This document shows, piece after piece, positions 37,685-46,211 of a stretch of 64,000 bases of DNA (positions are counted from its first letter, which is position 1; the number at the start of each line of letters is the position of its first letter). The position numbers and the translations under genes were made by a program. The stretch lies in contig NZ_WGNY01000022.1 of assembly GCF_016124325.1 (NCBI RefSeq), positions 62,001 through 126,000 on the forward strand, read 5' to 3'. Under the pieces are notes generated by a model that saw nothing but the letters and a program-made list of their open reading frames with translations, ran no database searches and was not told the DNA's origin. The DNA comes from Phenylobacterium sp. GTDB lineage: Bacteria > Pseudomonadota > Alphaproteobacteria > Caulobacterales > Caulobacteraceae.

Positions 37685-39364
37685 ATGGGGCTGACCGTTT
37701 CGCGCTTCGGCGCGGCGGCGACACTTGCTGTCGCCGCCTTGCCGGGAATCACGCATGCACAGGCGCCGCCGACGCCGTCGCGGCAGGAGCTGAATCCGGC
37801 TGCGCGGGCGCAATTGGCCCCGCCGCAGGCCGACCTGTTCTCGCGGCCGGGGACGGGCGCCTGCCCGCTGGCCGAGAACCCGGCGCCGCTGACGATCAAG
37901 TCGGTCGCGTTCCACGGCCTGGAGTCGGTGTCGCCTGACGAGCTGCGCCCGGCGTACGCGCCGTTCCTCGACAAGGCGGGCGACGCCTCCGACCTCTGCA
38001 AGGTGCGCGACGCGGTCGCCGACGCGCTCTTCGACCACGGCCTGCTGGCGCGGGTCGAGATCCCGGCGCAGACGATCGACGACGGCGCGGTGACCCTGGA
38101 GGTCATCGAGGCGCGCATCGTCAACGTCGCGGTGCGCGGCGATCCCGGGCCGGCCGGGCCGGCGGTGGAACGCTACGCCCAGAAGCTGCGCGGCATGGCG
38201 CCCTTCGACGTCAACCGGGTGCAGCGCTACATCCTGCTGGCTTCGGACATCCCCGGCCTGAAGGTGCGGGCCTCGGTGCGGCCAAACCTGTCGGGCGAGC
38301 GCGGGGCGGTGGATCTCGACCTGTCGGTCCAGCGCGACCCGCAGGACCTGATCGTCAATGCGCAGAACCTGCAATCCAAGGCCACGGGCCGCTGGGGCGG
38401 GCTGGCGCGCGGCGACTTCAACGCCATGACCGCCTATGGCGAACAGACCTCGCTGGTCTTCTACCGGACCGTCTTCCACAACGAGCAGTGGGTGGTGCAG
38501 GGCCTGGAGGAGATCCGGCTGGGCGGCGAGGGGACCGTGCTGCGCGGCGGCCTGGCCTATGGCGAGAGCCATCCCGGCGATGCGCTCAAGCCGCTGAACC
38601 TCAAGAGCGTCAGCCTCATCGGCAATCTGGAGGTGGCCCATCCGCTGATCCGCTCGCGGCGCAAGAACCTCAGCGTCGCGGCGGGGGTCGACGTGATCAA
38701 CCAGGACACCAAGCTGGGCGGCCGCGCCAAGCTCATCAACGACGACCTGCGCGTCATCTATGCGCGGGCCGAAGGCGATCAGACGGCCTACTGGGGCTAT
38801 CACCCGATCGTGCTGCGCGGGGCGGCGTCGCTCCGCCGCGGCATCGAGGGTTTCGGCGCGACGGAAGAAGGCGACCGCCTCCTGTCCCGCGCCGAGGCGA
38901 AGCCCGGCGCCTGGGTGCTGACGGCCGAGGCCTCGATCATGACCGTGATCACGCCGCAGCTCTCGTTCTTCGCCCGGTTCAACGGCCAGTACGCCAACCA
39001 GCCCCTTGCGGCCTATGAGGAGTACGCCGTGGGCTCGCTCACCATCGGCCGCGGCTACGATCCGGGCTACATCTCGGGCGACAGCGCCATGGCCGCCAGC
39101 CTCGAGCTGCACGGCGGACCGTTCCAGCCCAAGACCGGCTGGGCGGTCAGCCCCTACGCCTTCTTCGACATCGCCCAGACCCGGGACAAGGACCGGGGCG
39201 GTTCAACCCAGACGCTGAAATCGGTGGGCGCCGGGTTTCAGGTTCCGGTGCGCGAGCGGTGGGTGCTCGACGTCGGCTACGCCCGTCCGCTCGACAAGCG
39301 CTTCATCGACCGGAAGAAGCCGCCCGGACGCCTCATGATCAATCTCACCGCTCGCTTCTTCTGA
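37685..39364 (+). CDS. TpsB-type two-partner secretion outer-membrane transporter (ShlB/FhaC/HecB family)
   Basis: A 559-residue protein with a signal peptide (MGLTVSRFGAAATLAVAALP, cleaved near HAQ), a proline-rich linker, a POTRA-like region (about 63-140, LTIKSVAFHGLESVSPDELR and ARVEIPAQTIDDGAVTLEVIEARI) and a 16-strand barrel (about 200-559) with the family motif GRGYDPGYISGDSAMAASLE and a C-terminal phenylalanine. It should export the protein encoded next, tpsA, across the outer membrane. An AGGGGG lies seven bases before the ATG. The gap to tpsA is 16 bases, so they form an operon. Confidence 0.92.
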   Translation: MGLTVSRFGAAATLAVAALPGITHAQAPPTPSRQELNPAARAQLAPPQADLFSRPGTGACPLAENPAPLTIKSVAFHGLESVSPDELRPAYAPFLDKAGDASDLCKVRDAVADALFDHGLLARVEIPAQTIDDGAVTLEVIEARIVNVAVRGDPGPAGPAVERYAQKLRGMAPFDVNRVQRYILLASDIPGLKVRASVRPNLSGERGAVDLDLSVQRDPQDLIVNAQNLQSKATGRWGGLARGDFNAMTAYGEQTSLVFYRTVFHNEQWVVQGLEEIRLGGEGTVLRGGLAYGESHPGDALKPLNLKSVSLIGNLEVAHPLIRSRRKNLSVAAGVDVINQDTKLGGRAKLINDDLRVIYARAEGDQTAYWGYHPIVLRGAASLRRGIEGFGATEEGDRLLSRAEAKPGAWVLTAEASIMTVITPQLSFFARFNGQYANQPLAAYEEYAVGSLTIGRGYDPGYISGDSAMAASLELHGGPFQPKTGWAVSPYAFFDIAQTRDKDRGGSTQTLKSVGAGFQVPVRERWVLDVGYARPLDKRFIDRKKPPGRLMINLTARFF

Positions 39365-39380
39365 GCCGGGAGGAGTTCTC

Positions 39381-42011
39381 ATGCGTGACCCCATCCGCCT
39401 CCCGACATCCCGCCAGGCCCTCGCGGCCGGCGCGGCTGCCGCGGCCCTGCTTGCCGCCGGACAGGCGTCGGCCCTGCCGGTCCCGGGCTCCGCGCCCGCC
39501 ACCGTCAACGCCGGCGGCGCGCAGCCGATCATCCAGGTCGGCTCGACCGACGTTCGGATCGATCTCAACGCCCAGCGCACGATCATCGACTGGACCAGCT
39601 TCAACCTGAACAGCGGCGAGACGGCGCAATTCCGCTTCGACCAGCGCAACTGGATCGTACTGAACCGGGTCACCAGCGGGCCGATCAACATCAACGGCGC
39701 GGTGACGGCCTATCAGGCGGCGAACCTCAACAGCCCGACGCCCGCGATCACCAGCGGCAACGTGTGGTTCTATTCGCCGCAAGGCGTGGTGTTCGGCGCG
39801 GGAGCCCGGGTCGACGTCGGCGGCATGCTGGCGACCAGCGCCGCGGTGACCGAATCGGCGTTCCTCAACACCGCCAACCTCAACATCCCCTTCACAGGCT
39901 CCGGCAGCGGCGGCTCCGTCACCGTCGCGGGCGGCGCCCAGTTCACCGGCAAGGGCTATCTCGCGTTTGTGGCTCCGATCGTCTCGACGGCGGCGGGGGC
40001 GACGGTCAACTCCGGCGACTACGGCACGGCCGCCTATGCCGCCGTCGACAGCTACGAGATCCGCTTCCGACCGGCGTTCAACAACGACCTGACCTTCTTC
40101 ACCTTCATCGTCCCCAACGGGGCGGCGGGCACGCCGCACGACATGCCGCTGAACATCGCCGGCGCGACCACCGGCGCGAACGTCTACCTGATGGCCATAA
40201 GCCGCGCGGCGCTCACCAGCGTGCTGATCAACGCGCCGGGCCTGCTGGTGGGACAGTCTTCCTTCAACGAATACGGTCAGGTCACCATCACGACCGGACG
40301 CAACATCACCGAGGGCCAGGTCGGGCTCAACAATTCGACGCCTGTGCCGGGCGCGCGGTCGGGGCTGGTGCAACTGGGCGAGATCAACGCCGCCGGCAAT
40401 GTGAACATCGTGGTGACCGGGCGGTTCGGCACCTCCGACCTGACCGCGAACCGGATCCGCGCCGGTCAGGGCCTGGTGATCGCCGCCAACAACATCACCA
40501 TCGGCTCGGGCGGCGTGGTCTCGGGCGACTCGAACGTCAACTTCGGCAGCACCTACATCGACGCCCTGGGTACGGTGACCATCCCCACCCTGACGGCTCG
40601 AACGGACATCACCATTCAGCCGGGAGACTTCCAGGCCGGCGGCAATGTGAACCTGCTGCCCTTCCTGCACCTGGGCGCGGTGAATTCCGGCGGACAGATC
40701 AACATCCTGGCCGAGACCCTGGACGTCGACTCCATGAACGCCGTCAGCATCCTGAGCTCGACGGAGGACACGACGACCGCGGGGTCGCTCACCGGCTCGA
40801 CCGAAGTGCGGGTGGCGGCCACCACGAGTCTCAGCCTGGGCTCGGTGACGACCAACGGCTTCACCCGCCTCACGGCCCAGAATTTCAGCTTCAACGGCCC
40901 GATCAACGCCGACACCGCCGTCGTGCGAATCCTGACGCCGGATGAAGCGGTGGTCGGCGGAACCGGAACGGATGGCCGGATCACCAATGCGATGTTCCAG
41001 CGCTTCAACGTGAAGACCTCGCTGACGCTTCAGGGCGGCATCGACGGTCAGTTTCCGGTCTCCAACGACTTGATCGTCGACGATCTCGACGTCGATCCGC
41101 AGAAGGTCCCGGAACTCCACCTGCTCGCGAGGGACACCAACAAGATCGTCGTCCGCGGCACGGTCGCGCCGTCGGCCGCGGGCGTTCACCTGACCGTCGG
41201 GGACGACGCCGCGGACACCATCTGGGCGCCGCAGTCGATCATCGTGACCGGCTCCCTGGGCGCGGCCACCTCGACCACGCTGGGTGGAGACCCGGGCTCG
41301 TCCGGGGGGGGATCAGGTCCCGCGACCGGGGGGTCGGGCGGATCGACGGGGTCCGCCACGCCAGGGTTCACCGATGTTCGCGCTTTCGATTCGATCAATC
41401 TCTTCGCCACGACCGACGTGCTGATCGGATCCGAGCGGTTCATCGACCTGGTGGCGGACACGCCCGCGGCCGAAATCGACATCGGCCAGGGTCTGCCGCT
41501 CGGCGTCGCGGCGCAGGACGATGAGATCGGCCGCGTGTTCCTGGTCGCCGGAAGCCTGACGGCCGTCGCCGGGGATCGCATCGTCCAGCAGAACACCGGG
41601 ATCTTCGGTCAGGAGGCGGGCTTCTTCCTCACCGGGCAGGAGGTGGAGCCGGACAAGCCGCTGCTGACGATCGGCAAGGCCCAGATCGCCGACATGTTCG
41701 GCGCGCTGCAGATCGGCGAGGGCATCGTGACAACCGGTCAGCAGGCGGCGATCTCCAGCCGTATCGCGCGGCTCGAGGGCGACACGACCCTCGGCGCCAT
41801 CCGGATCAACGGCTGCGCGCTGGCCATCGGCTGCGCCACGTTCACGCCGGCCAGCCAGTTCCGGGTGGAATCGTTCCGTCCGGCCTCGGTGCGCCCCTCG
41901 ATCGACCCGCCGGTGCTGACCCCGCCGCCCAAGGTGGAGGACGACGACCGCGAGATCGAGACCGTCGTCACCGGCGCCGGCAACGAAGAAATCTGGCGGA
42001 GGGAAAAATGA
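39381..42011 (+). CDS. TpsA-type filamentous-haemagglutinin-like exoprotein
   Basis: An 876-residue secreted protein. A long signal region ends near GQASA-LP (about 36). The TPS secretion domain follows (about 40-260) with WIVLNRVTSGPININGAV and NVWFYSPQGVVFGAGARVDV, the variants of the family's conserved motifs. The body is a repetitive beta-helix-like Asn/Thr/Ile/Gly-rich region. A glycine/serine-rich low-complexity linker lies at about 641-661, and the C-terminal 210 residues have a different, more charged composition. At this size it is a compact TpsA, not a giant adhesin. AGGAG precedes the ATG. Its TGA overlaps the ATG of the CHAT gene. Confidence 0.9.
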   Translation: MRDPIRLPTSRQALAAGAAAAALLAAGQASALPVPGSAPATVNAGGAQPIIQVGSTDVRIDLNAQRTIIDWTSFNLNSGETAQFRFDQRNWIVLNRVTSGPININGAVTAYQAANLNSPTPAITSGNVWFYSPQGVVFGAGARVDVGGMLATSAAVTESAFLNTANLNIPFTGSGSGGSVTVAGGAQFTGKGYLAFVAPIVSTAAGATVNSGDYGTAAYAAVDSYEIRFRPAFNNDLTFFTFIVPNGAAGTPHDMPLNIAGATTGANVYLMAISRAALTSVLINAPGLLVGQSSFNEYGQVTITTGRNITEGQVGLNNSTPVPGARSGLVQLGEINAAGNVNIVVTGRFGTSDLTANRIRAGQGLVIAANNITIGSGGVVSGDSNVNFGSTYIDALGTVTIPTLTARTDITIQPGDFQAGGNVNLLPFLHLGAVNSGGQINILAETLDVDSMNAVSILSSTEDTTTAGSLTGSTEVRVAATTSLSLGSVTTNGFTRLTAQNFSFNGPINADTAVVRILTPDEAVVGGTGTDGRITNAMFQRFNVKTSLTLQGGIDGQFPVSNDLIVDDLDVDPQKVPELHLLARDTNKIVVRGTVAPSAAGVHLTVGDDAADTIWAPQSIIVTGSLGAATSTTLGGDPGSSGGGSGPATGGSGGSTGSATPGFTDVRAFDSINLFATTDVLIGSERFIDLVADTPAAEIDIGQGLPLGVAAQDDEIGRVFLVAGSLTAVAGDRIVQQNTGIFGQEAGFFLTGQEVEPDKPLLTIGKAQIADMFGALQIGEGIVTTGQQAAISSRIARLEGDTTLGAIRINGCALAIGCATFTPASQFRVESFRPASVRPSIDPPVLTPPPKVEDDDREIETVVTGAGNEEIWRREK

Positions 42012-45000
42012 GCCGCCTCGTTCGCTCGTCCGCGGCGCTCGCCGCGATCGCGGCCGGAATTGCGGGCGCCGCCGCCGGGACCGCCGGCGCCGCGCCGCTG
42101 CCGGAGGTCTTCCCGCTGGGCCAGAGCAGCGCCAGCGGCGCGGTCTGCGAGGCGGTGCGCGACTATCAGGACCCGCTGGGGCAGGGCGCCCAGGCCAAGG
42201 CCTGGCGGGTGCGTTGCCGCGGCTACGACACGGTGCTCGGGCGCCTCTACGAGCTGCCCAAGTCCGGCGAGGCGGCCTGGCGGGCCGCGCTGGCCGCGCG
42301 CGCCGAGTGCGGGGCGTCGGCCCCGGCGCCGGGCGGGCTGCCGGCGAGCCTGGCCAAGTGCCGCGCGGGCGGGCAGGGCGGGGCGCCCTACATCGCCTAT
42401 TCCTCCGACAAGGACGGCAAGCTCACCGTGGCCGAGGGCCTCGCGCCGCTGTCGGACGTGGTGGAGACCAGCCTGAAGGTGGCCCTGGGCCTGGCCGATC
42501 CGCCGGCGTCGACCGACATCCAGACCTCGGCCGCCCAGGCCGAGATCGCCGCCGACTTCCCCGACCTGGGCGGCCTGGCGGCGGCCGAGGCGGCCGCGGC
42601 GGCGGATCCGCGACGGCTGAGCGCCCACGGCTATGTGCAGAACAACGAGTGGCGGTTCGACGAGGCGGAGACCGCGTTCCGCGCGCTGGTCAGCGAGGGC
42701 GAGGCCGCCAACGCGCCCGCGGCCCAGCGGGCCGACGCCCTGCTGAACCTGGCCATGAACATCTCCAACAGCGGCCGGTTCGACGAGGCGCAGGGCTATT
42801 TCGACGAGGCCGACACCCTGATCCCGGCCGACGACGTCCTGCTGCGGGCGCGCAGCCTGAACTACCGGGCGCTGCACGAACGCAACCGCCGGCGCTTCCC
42901 CGAGGCGATCCGCGCGGCGCGCGCGGCGCTGCAGTTGCGGGCCAGCGCCGGGGGCGGGGCGACCCAGGCCGCGAGCGGCGTCCAGGCGGCCGCCGGGGGC
43001 GCCCTGGTGATCGACGCCGGCACGGCGCGCAAGCTCAACACGCCGTCGGCGGCCCAGAGCCAGATCGAGACCACCCGCGTGACGCCCGCCGAGCGCCTGG
43101 CCGTGCAGGACGCCCAGGCCTGGCAGGTGATCGGCACGTCCCAGGCCGAGATGGGCGATGTGGCGGCGGCCCGGGCCTCGCTGGCGCGGGCGCGCGACAT
43201 CCTCTCGCGCAACGCCGCCCTGGGCCGGCTGACGGCCTGGCTGCAGGCGCGGGTGGCGGCCGATATCGCCGGGCTGGACCTGGACGCCGGCCGCGCGACC
43301 CAGGCGGTCGACGGCTATGCCGCGGGCCTGAAAGCGCTGCGCACGCGCCATGCCGGCAGCGCCGCCGAGGGCGCGATGCTGCTGGACCTGGGCCGGGCCC
43401 AGGTGGCGGCCGGCCGCGACGCCGACGCCCTGGCCAGCTATGGCGCGGCCATGGCCATCTTCCGCGCCCAGCGCGGCGGGCTGGGTGATTCCGCCGACGC
43501 CTCGCAGCCCTATTTCGACCTGCTGCTGAAGCTGATCGCGCAGGAGCCGGACCGGGCGGCCGAGTACGGCGGCCTGTTCTTCGACGGCGCCGAGACGGTG
43601 GTGTCGAGCGCGACGGCCGAGACGGTCAACCGGCTGGCCGCCCGCGTGGCGGCGGGCGACGGCGCGATCGCGGGCCTGTCGCGGGCGTTCGAGGACGCCC
43701 GGCGGCGCGTGCGCGCCACCGAGAGCCAGATCGCGGCCCTCCAGGCCGACGGCCTCTACACCGAGACCGTGCGGACCGAGATGGAAGGATTGCTGAAGGG
43801 CGAGCAGGAGACGGCCAACGCGCTGGAGGCGCGGATGCTGGCGGCCAATCCGCGGTACAACCAGCTGGTCGCGCCGGGGGCGCCGGCCGCCGACGTCCAG
43901 GCGGCGCTGCGGCCGGGCGAGGTCTATCTGAAGATCCTGCCGCTGGCCGGCCGCACCTATGGCGTGCTGCTGACCGCCGGCGAGGTGAAGCCCTACGCGA
44001 TCGAGATGACGCGCGATCAGGTGGACGCCGCCGTCACCCGCGCGCGCCTGCCGCTGGAGCCGACCGACACCCTGACGCCGTTCGACACGGCCGGGGCGGC
44101 GGCGCTGTTCTCGCGCCTGTTCGGGCCGGTGAGGGATGAGGTGGTCGCGGCCAGGCACCTGATCTACGAGCCCGATGGGCCACTGGTGTCGCTGCCGGTC
44201 GCGCTGCTGGTGACCGACACCGCGTCGATCCACGCCAACGCCAACGGCGAGGTCGACTACACCCGCGTGGCCTGGCTGGGCCGGCGCGTGGCGTCCTCGC
44301 TGGTGGTGTCGGGGGCCAGTTTCCTGCAGTCGCGGAAGTTCGCCCCGTCGGCGGCGAGGCGCCCCTATCTCGGGTTCGCCGATCCGGCCCTGCCGCGCGC
44401 CGAGGAGCGCGCCTACACCTCGGTGACCCGCTCGTTCCTGCGGCGCAGCGTGGTGATGGAGCGGGTCTGCGGCGAGACCCGCGACGCCCTGCTGAGGATC
44501 GAGGCCCTGCCGGAGACGGCGGCCGAGGTGCGCTCGGTGGGCGAGAGCCTCGGCACGCCCGGCTCGGTGGTGACGGGCGAGGCCTTCAGCGATGACGCGG
44601 TGCGGCGGCGGTCCGACCTGGCCGACTACCACGTGCTCTATTTCGCCACCCATGGCCTGCTGCCGCAGCCCGACGCGTGCGTGCCCGAGCCTGCGTTGGT
44701 GACCTCGCTCGGGACCGGCGACAGCGACGCCCTGCTCGACACCAGCGAGATCCTGAACCTGAAGATCGACGCCGACCTTGTCGTGCTGGCCGCCTGCGAC
44801 ACCGGCGGCGCCGGCGCCGGCGTCGACCGCACCGGCCTGAAGGGCGGCGGCGAGGCGCTGGGCGGCCTGACCCGGGCGATGATCTACGCCGGCTCGCGGG
44901 CGCTGATCGTCTCGCACTGGTCGATCGAATCGGAATCGGCCGTGCGGCTGATGACCGGCCTGTTCGCCTCGGGCGCGCCGACCATGGCCCAGGCGCTGCA

Positions 45001-45133
45001 AGCCTCGCAGGCCGCCCTGCAGGACGACCCGCGCTACGCCCATCCCTACTTCTGGGCGCCGTTCACGCTGGTGGGCGACGGGGCGCGGCCGCTGCCGGGC
45101 GTGTCGCGCCAGGTGGCCGCCGCCCAGGATTGA
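42008..45133 (+). CDS. Exported TPR protein with C-terminal CHAT (caspase-like) protease domain
   Basis: A 1041-residue protein starting with a signal peptide-like segment (SSAALAAIAAGIAGAAAGTA, cleaved after GAA near 29). The middle (about 200-460) is alanine-rich helical with TPR-like repeats (e.g. LLNLAMNISNSGRFDEAQGY, LARARDILSRNAALGRLTAW). Residues about 690-1030 are a CHAT domain: YFATHGLL (catalytic His about 882), VLAACDTGG (catalytic Cys about 930), and ALIVSHWSIES and YFWAPFTLVGD. The ATG overlaps the tpsA stop (ATGA, 42008-42011), so translation is coupled. CHAT proteases are usually cytosolic; export here suggests periplasmic processing of, or signalling with, the TpsA protein. 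The link is inference from operon structure. Confidence 0.9.
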   Translation: MSRLVRSSAALAAIAAGIAGAAAGTAGAAPLPEVFPLGQSSASGAVCEAVRDYQDPLGQGAQAKAWRVRCRGYDTVLGRLYELPKSGEAAWRAALAARAECGASAPAPGGLPASLAKCRAGGQGGAPYIAYSSDKDGKLTVAEGLAPLSDVVETSLKVALGLADPPASTDIQTSAAQAEIAADFPDLGGLAAAEAAAAADPRRLSAHGYVQNNEWRFDEAETAFRALVSEGEAANAPAAQRADALLNLAMNISNSGRFDEAQGYFDEADTLIPADDVLLRARSLNYRALHERNRRRFPEAIRAARAALQLRASAGGGATQAASGVQAAAGGALVIDAGTARKLNTPSAAQSQIETTRVTPAERLAVQDAQAWQVIGTSQAEMGDVAAARASLARARDILSRNAALGRLTAWLQARVAADIAGLDLDAGRATQAVDGYAAGLKALRTRHAGSAAEGAMLLDLGRAQVAAGRDADALASYGAAMAIFRAQRGGLGDSADASQPYFDLLLKLIAQEPDRAAEYGGLFFDGAETVVSSATAETVNRLAARVAAGDGAIAGLSRAFEDARRRVRATESQIAALQADGLYTETVRTEMEGLLKGEQETANALEARMLAANPRYNQLVAPGAPAADVQAALRPGEVYLKILPLAGRTYGVLLTAGEVKPYAIEMTRDQVDAAVTRARLPLEPTDTLTPFDTAGAAALFSRLFGPVRDEVVAARHLIYEPDGPLVSLPVALLVTDTASIHANANGEVDYTRVAWLGRRVASSLVVSGASFLQSRKFAPSAARRPYLGFADPALPRAEERAYTSVTRSFLRRSVVMERVCGETRDALLRIEALPETAAEVRSVGESLGTPGSVVTGEAFSDDAVRRRSDLADYHVLYFATHGLLPQPDACVPEPALVTSLGTGDSDALLDTSEILNLKIDADLVVLAACDTGGAGAGVDRTGLKGGGEALGGLTRAMIYAGSRALIVSHWSIESESAVRLMTGLFASGAPTMAQALQASQAALQDDPRYAHPYFWAPFTLVGDGARPLPGVSRQVAAAQD

Positions 45134-45155
45134 GGCGGGGGCTCGGGCGGCCGGA

Positions 45156-45962
45156 TCAGGCCCGCTCGATGTCCCAACGGCCGTCGGCGCCGCGGCAGGC
45201 GTTGTAGCGCTCGCGGACCGCGCTCCGTCCGGGCTCGTTCAGGGTGTGCTCGACCAGGCGGCAATCGCCGTCGCGGCCGCCGCCGCCGACGGGGCTCATC
45301 ACCGAACGGGAGACATAGCCCTGGATCAGGCCGTCCTCGACGACCGCGAGCCAGCCCCCGGCCACCTCGCCGGCCACCTCGACCTGCTCACCGGAGCGCA
45401 GCCGGTCGACCACGGCGTAGGAGGTGCTGGGCCCCGAGCGCATGTTGATCCGCCCGTTGGCGGCATAGGCGCCGCCGGCGTCGTTGACGCGGAAGGCCGG
45501 CGTGACGCCGTCGGCGAAGCGCCAGCGGCCACTGTAGCCCGAGCGGGGCGGCGGGGCCGAGCCGTAGGACGGCCCCAGCACCTCGACCCGCCCGCTGGCG
45601 CCGGTCTCCGGGTCGCGCCAGGTCTGCGCCTTGCCGGTGTCGAGCGCGCGCTGGAACGCCGTCTGCGCGTCGAGGCGGGACTTCTTGTCCATGCGGCAGC
45701 CGATGCTGTTGCCGATGGCCGCGCCGATGCCGGCGCCGATGGCCGCGCCCAGGGCGCGGTCGTGCTTGCTCACCTGGCTGCCGGCCAGGGCCCCGACCAG
45801 GCCGCCGACCACGGCGCCGGTGGTGTCGGACGAGCCCGGCGCGCTGCACGAGAAGAGGCCGCCCAGGCCCTCGGCCGCCGCGACCGACGGCGAAGCGGCC
45901 GGCACGGCGAGGGCGGCGGAGGCGCCGAGCGCGAGGACGGTCTTGCGGGAAGTTCTGGGCAT
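45156..45962 (-). CDS. Exported glycine-zipper and SH3-domain envelope protein
   Basis: A 268-residue protein with a signal peptide (SRKTVLALGASAALAVPAAS), a glycine-zipper segment (GAVVGGLVGALAGSQV and GAAIGAGIGAAIGNSIGC, about 48-90) of the 17-kDa surface-antigen type and a C-terminal bacterial SH3 domain (INMRSGPSTSYAVVDRLRSG...GGWLAVVEDGLIQGYVSRSVM, about 170-230). SH3_3 domains bind cell-wall peptides. The ATG at 45960-45962 begins the signal sequence; the longer frame to 46031 runs toward the tRNA promoter. It is convergent with the CHAT gene, 22 bases away, and divergent from the tRNA-Leu remnant. Confidence 0.82.
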   Translation of the reverse strand: MPRTSRKTVLALGASAALAVPAASPSVAAAEGLGGLFSCSAPGSSDTTGAVVGGLVGALAGSQVSKHDRALGAAIGAGIGAAIGNSIGCRMDKKSRLDAQTAFQRALDTGKAQTWRDPETGASGRVEVLGPSYGSAPPPRSGYSGRWRFADGVTPAFRVNDAGGAYAANGRINMRSGPSTSYAVVDRLRSGEQVEVAGEVAGGWLAVVEDGLIQGYVSRSVMSPVGGGGRDGDCRLVEHTLNEPGRSAVRERYNACRGADGRWDIERA

Positions 45963-46037
45963 GGTTTCGGCGTCCGTTTGAGGGGCCGGGATGATGCCCC
46001 CGATTGCGACGCCGAGCCAAGCCGCGATCACGCCGGC

Positions 46038-46065
46038 TTGAGCCCTGCGCCGGGCATGGACTATC
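46038..46065 (+). promoter_or_regulatory. Likely promoter of the split tRNA-Leu
   Basis: TTGAGC (46038-46043) and ACTATC (46060-46065) are separated by 16 bases and lie just upstream of the tRNA 5' half at 46077, resembling Caulobacter housekeeping promoters. After the insertion this promoter reads the 5' tRNA remnant and then into the element. Confidence 0.4.
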
Positions 46066-46076
46066 GGTGGCGGGGC

Positions 46077-46115
46077 GCGGGCGTGGCGGAACGGGTAGAC
46101 GCAGCGGACTTAAAA
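46077..46115 (+). pseudogene. 5' half of a tRNA-Leu(UAA) gene, split in the anticodon loop
   Basis: 39 bases match the 5' half of tRNA-Leu: acceptor strand GCGGGCG, D-arm region ending GGTAGACGCAG, and the anticodon stem-loop up to CGGACTTAAAA. The match stops exactly after the anticodon loop, and foreign AT-rich sequence follows. The missing 3' half reappears only at 49061-49105 as part of a complete tRNA-Leu. The remnant shares GGTAGACGCAGCGGA and TTAAAA with the complete copy but differs in the acceptor, D-arm and one loop base. Confidence 0.85.
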
Positions 46116-46131
46116 CGAGATCGAGATTTTT

Positions 46132-46155
46132 TATAAGCTAAATCAATAGCTTATA
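46132..46155. repeat. Perfect inverted repeat in the element's left arm
   Basis: TATAAGCTA (46132-46140) and TAGCTTATA (46147-46155) with a six-base AATCAA loop, 17 bases inside the left border and 57 bases before the first integrase start. The T-run lies on the wrong side for a terminator in either direction, so it is better read as a recombinase, excisionase or regulator binding site. Confidence 0.6.
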
Positions 46156-46211
46156 TAGCTCCGGTCCTGACACAGGTCTTACACACTTGCCTTCGGGCAG
46201 ATGGAGGTCCT

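Noticed and set aside
46077..46115. A functional tRNA gene at this place
   Set aside because: Only the 5' half is present; no 3' half follows, so it cannot fold into a tRNA.
46132..46155. Rho-independent terminator
   Set aside because: The T-run precedes the stem on the plus strand and becomes an A-run after it on the minus strand, so neither direction fits.
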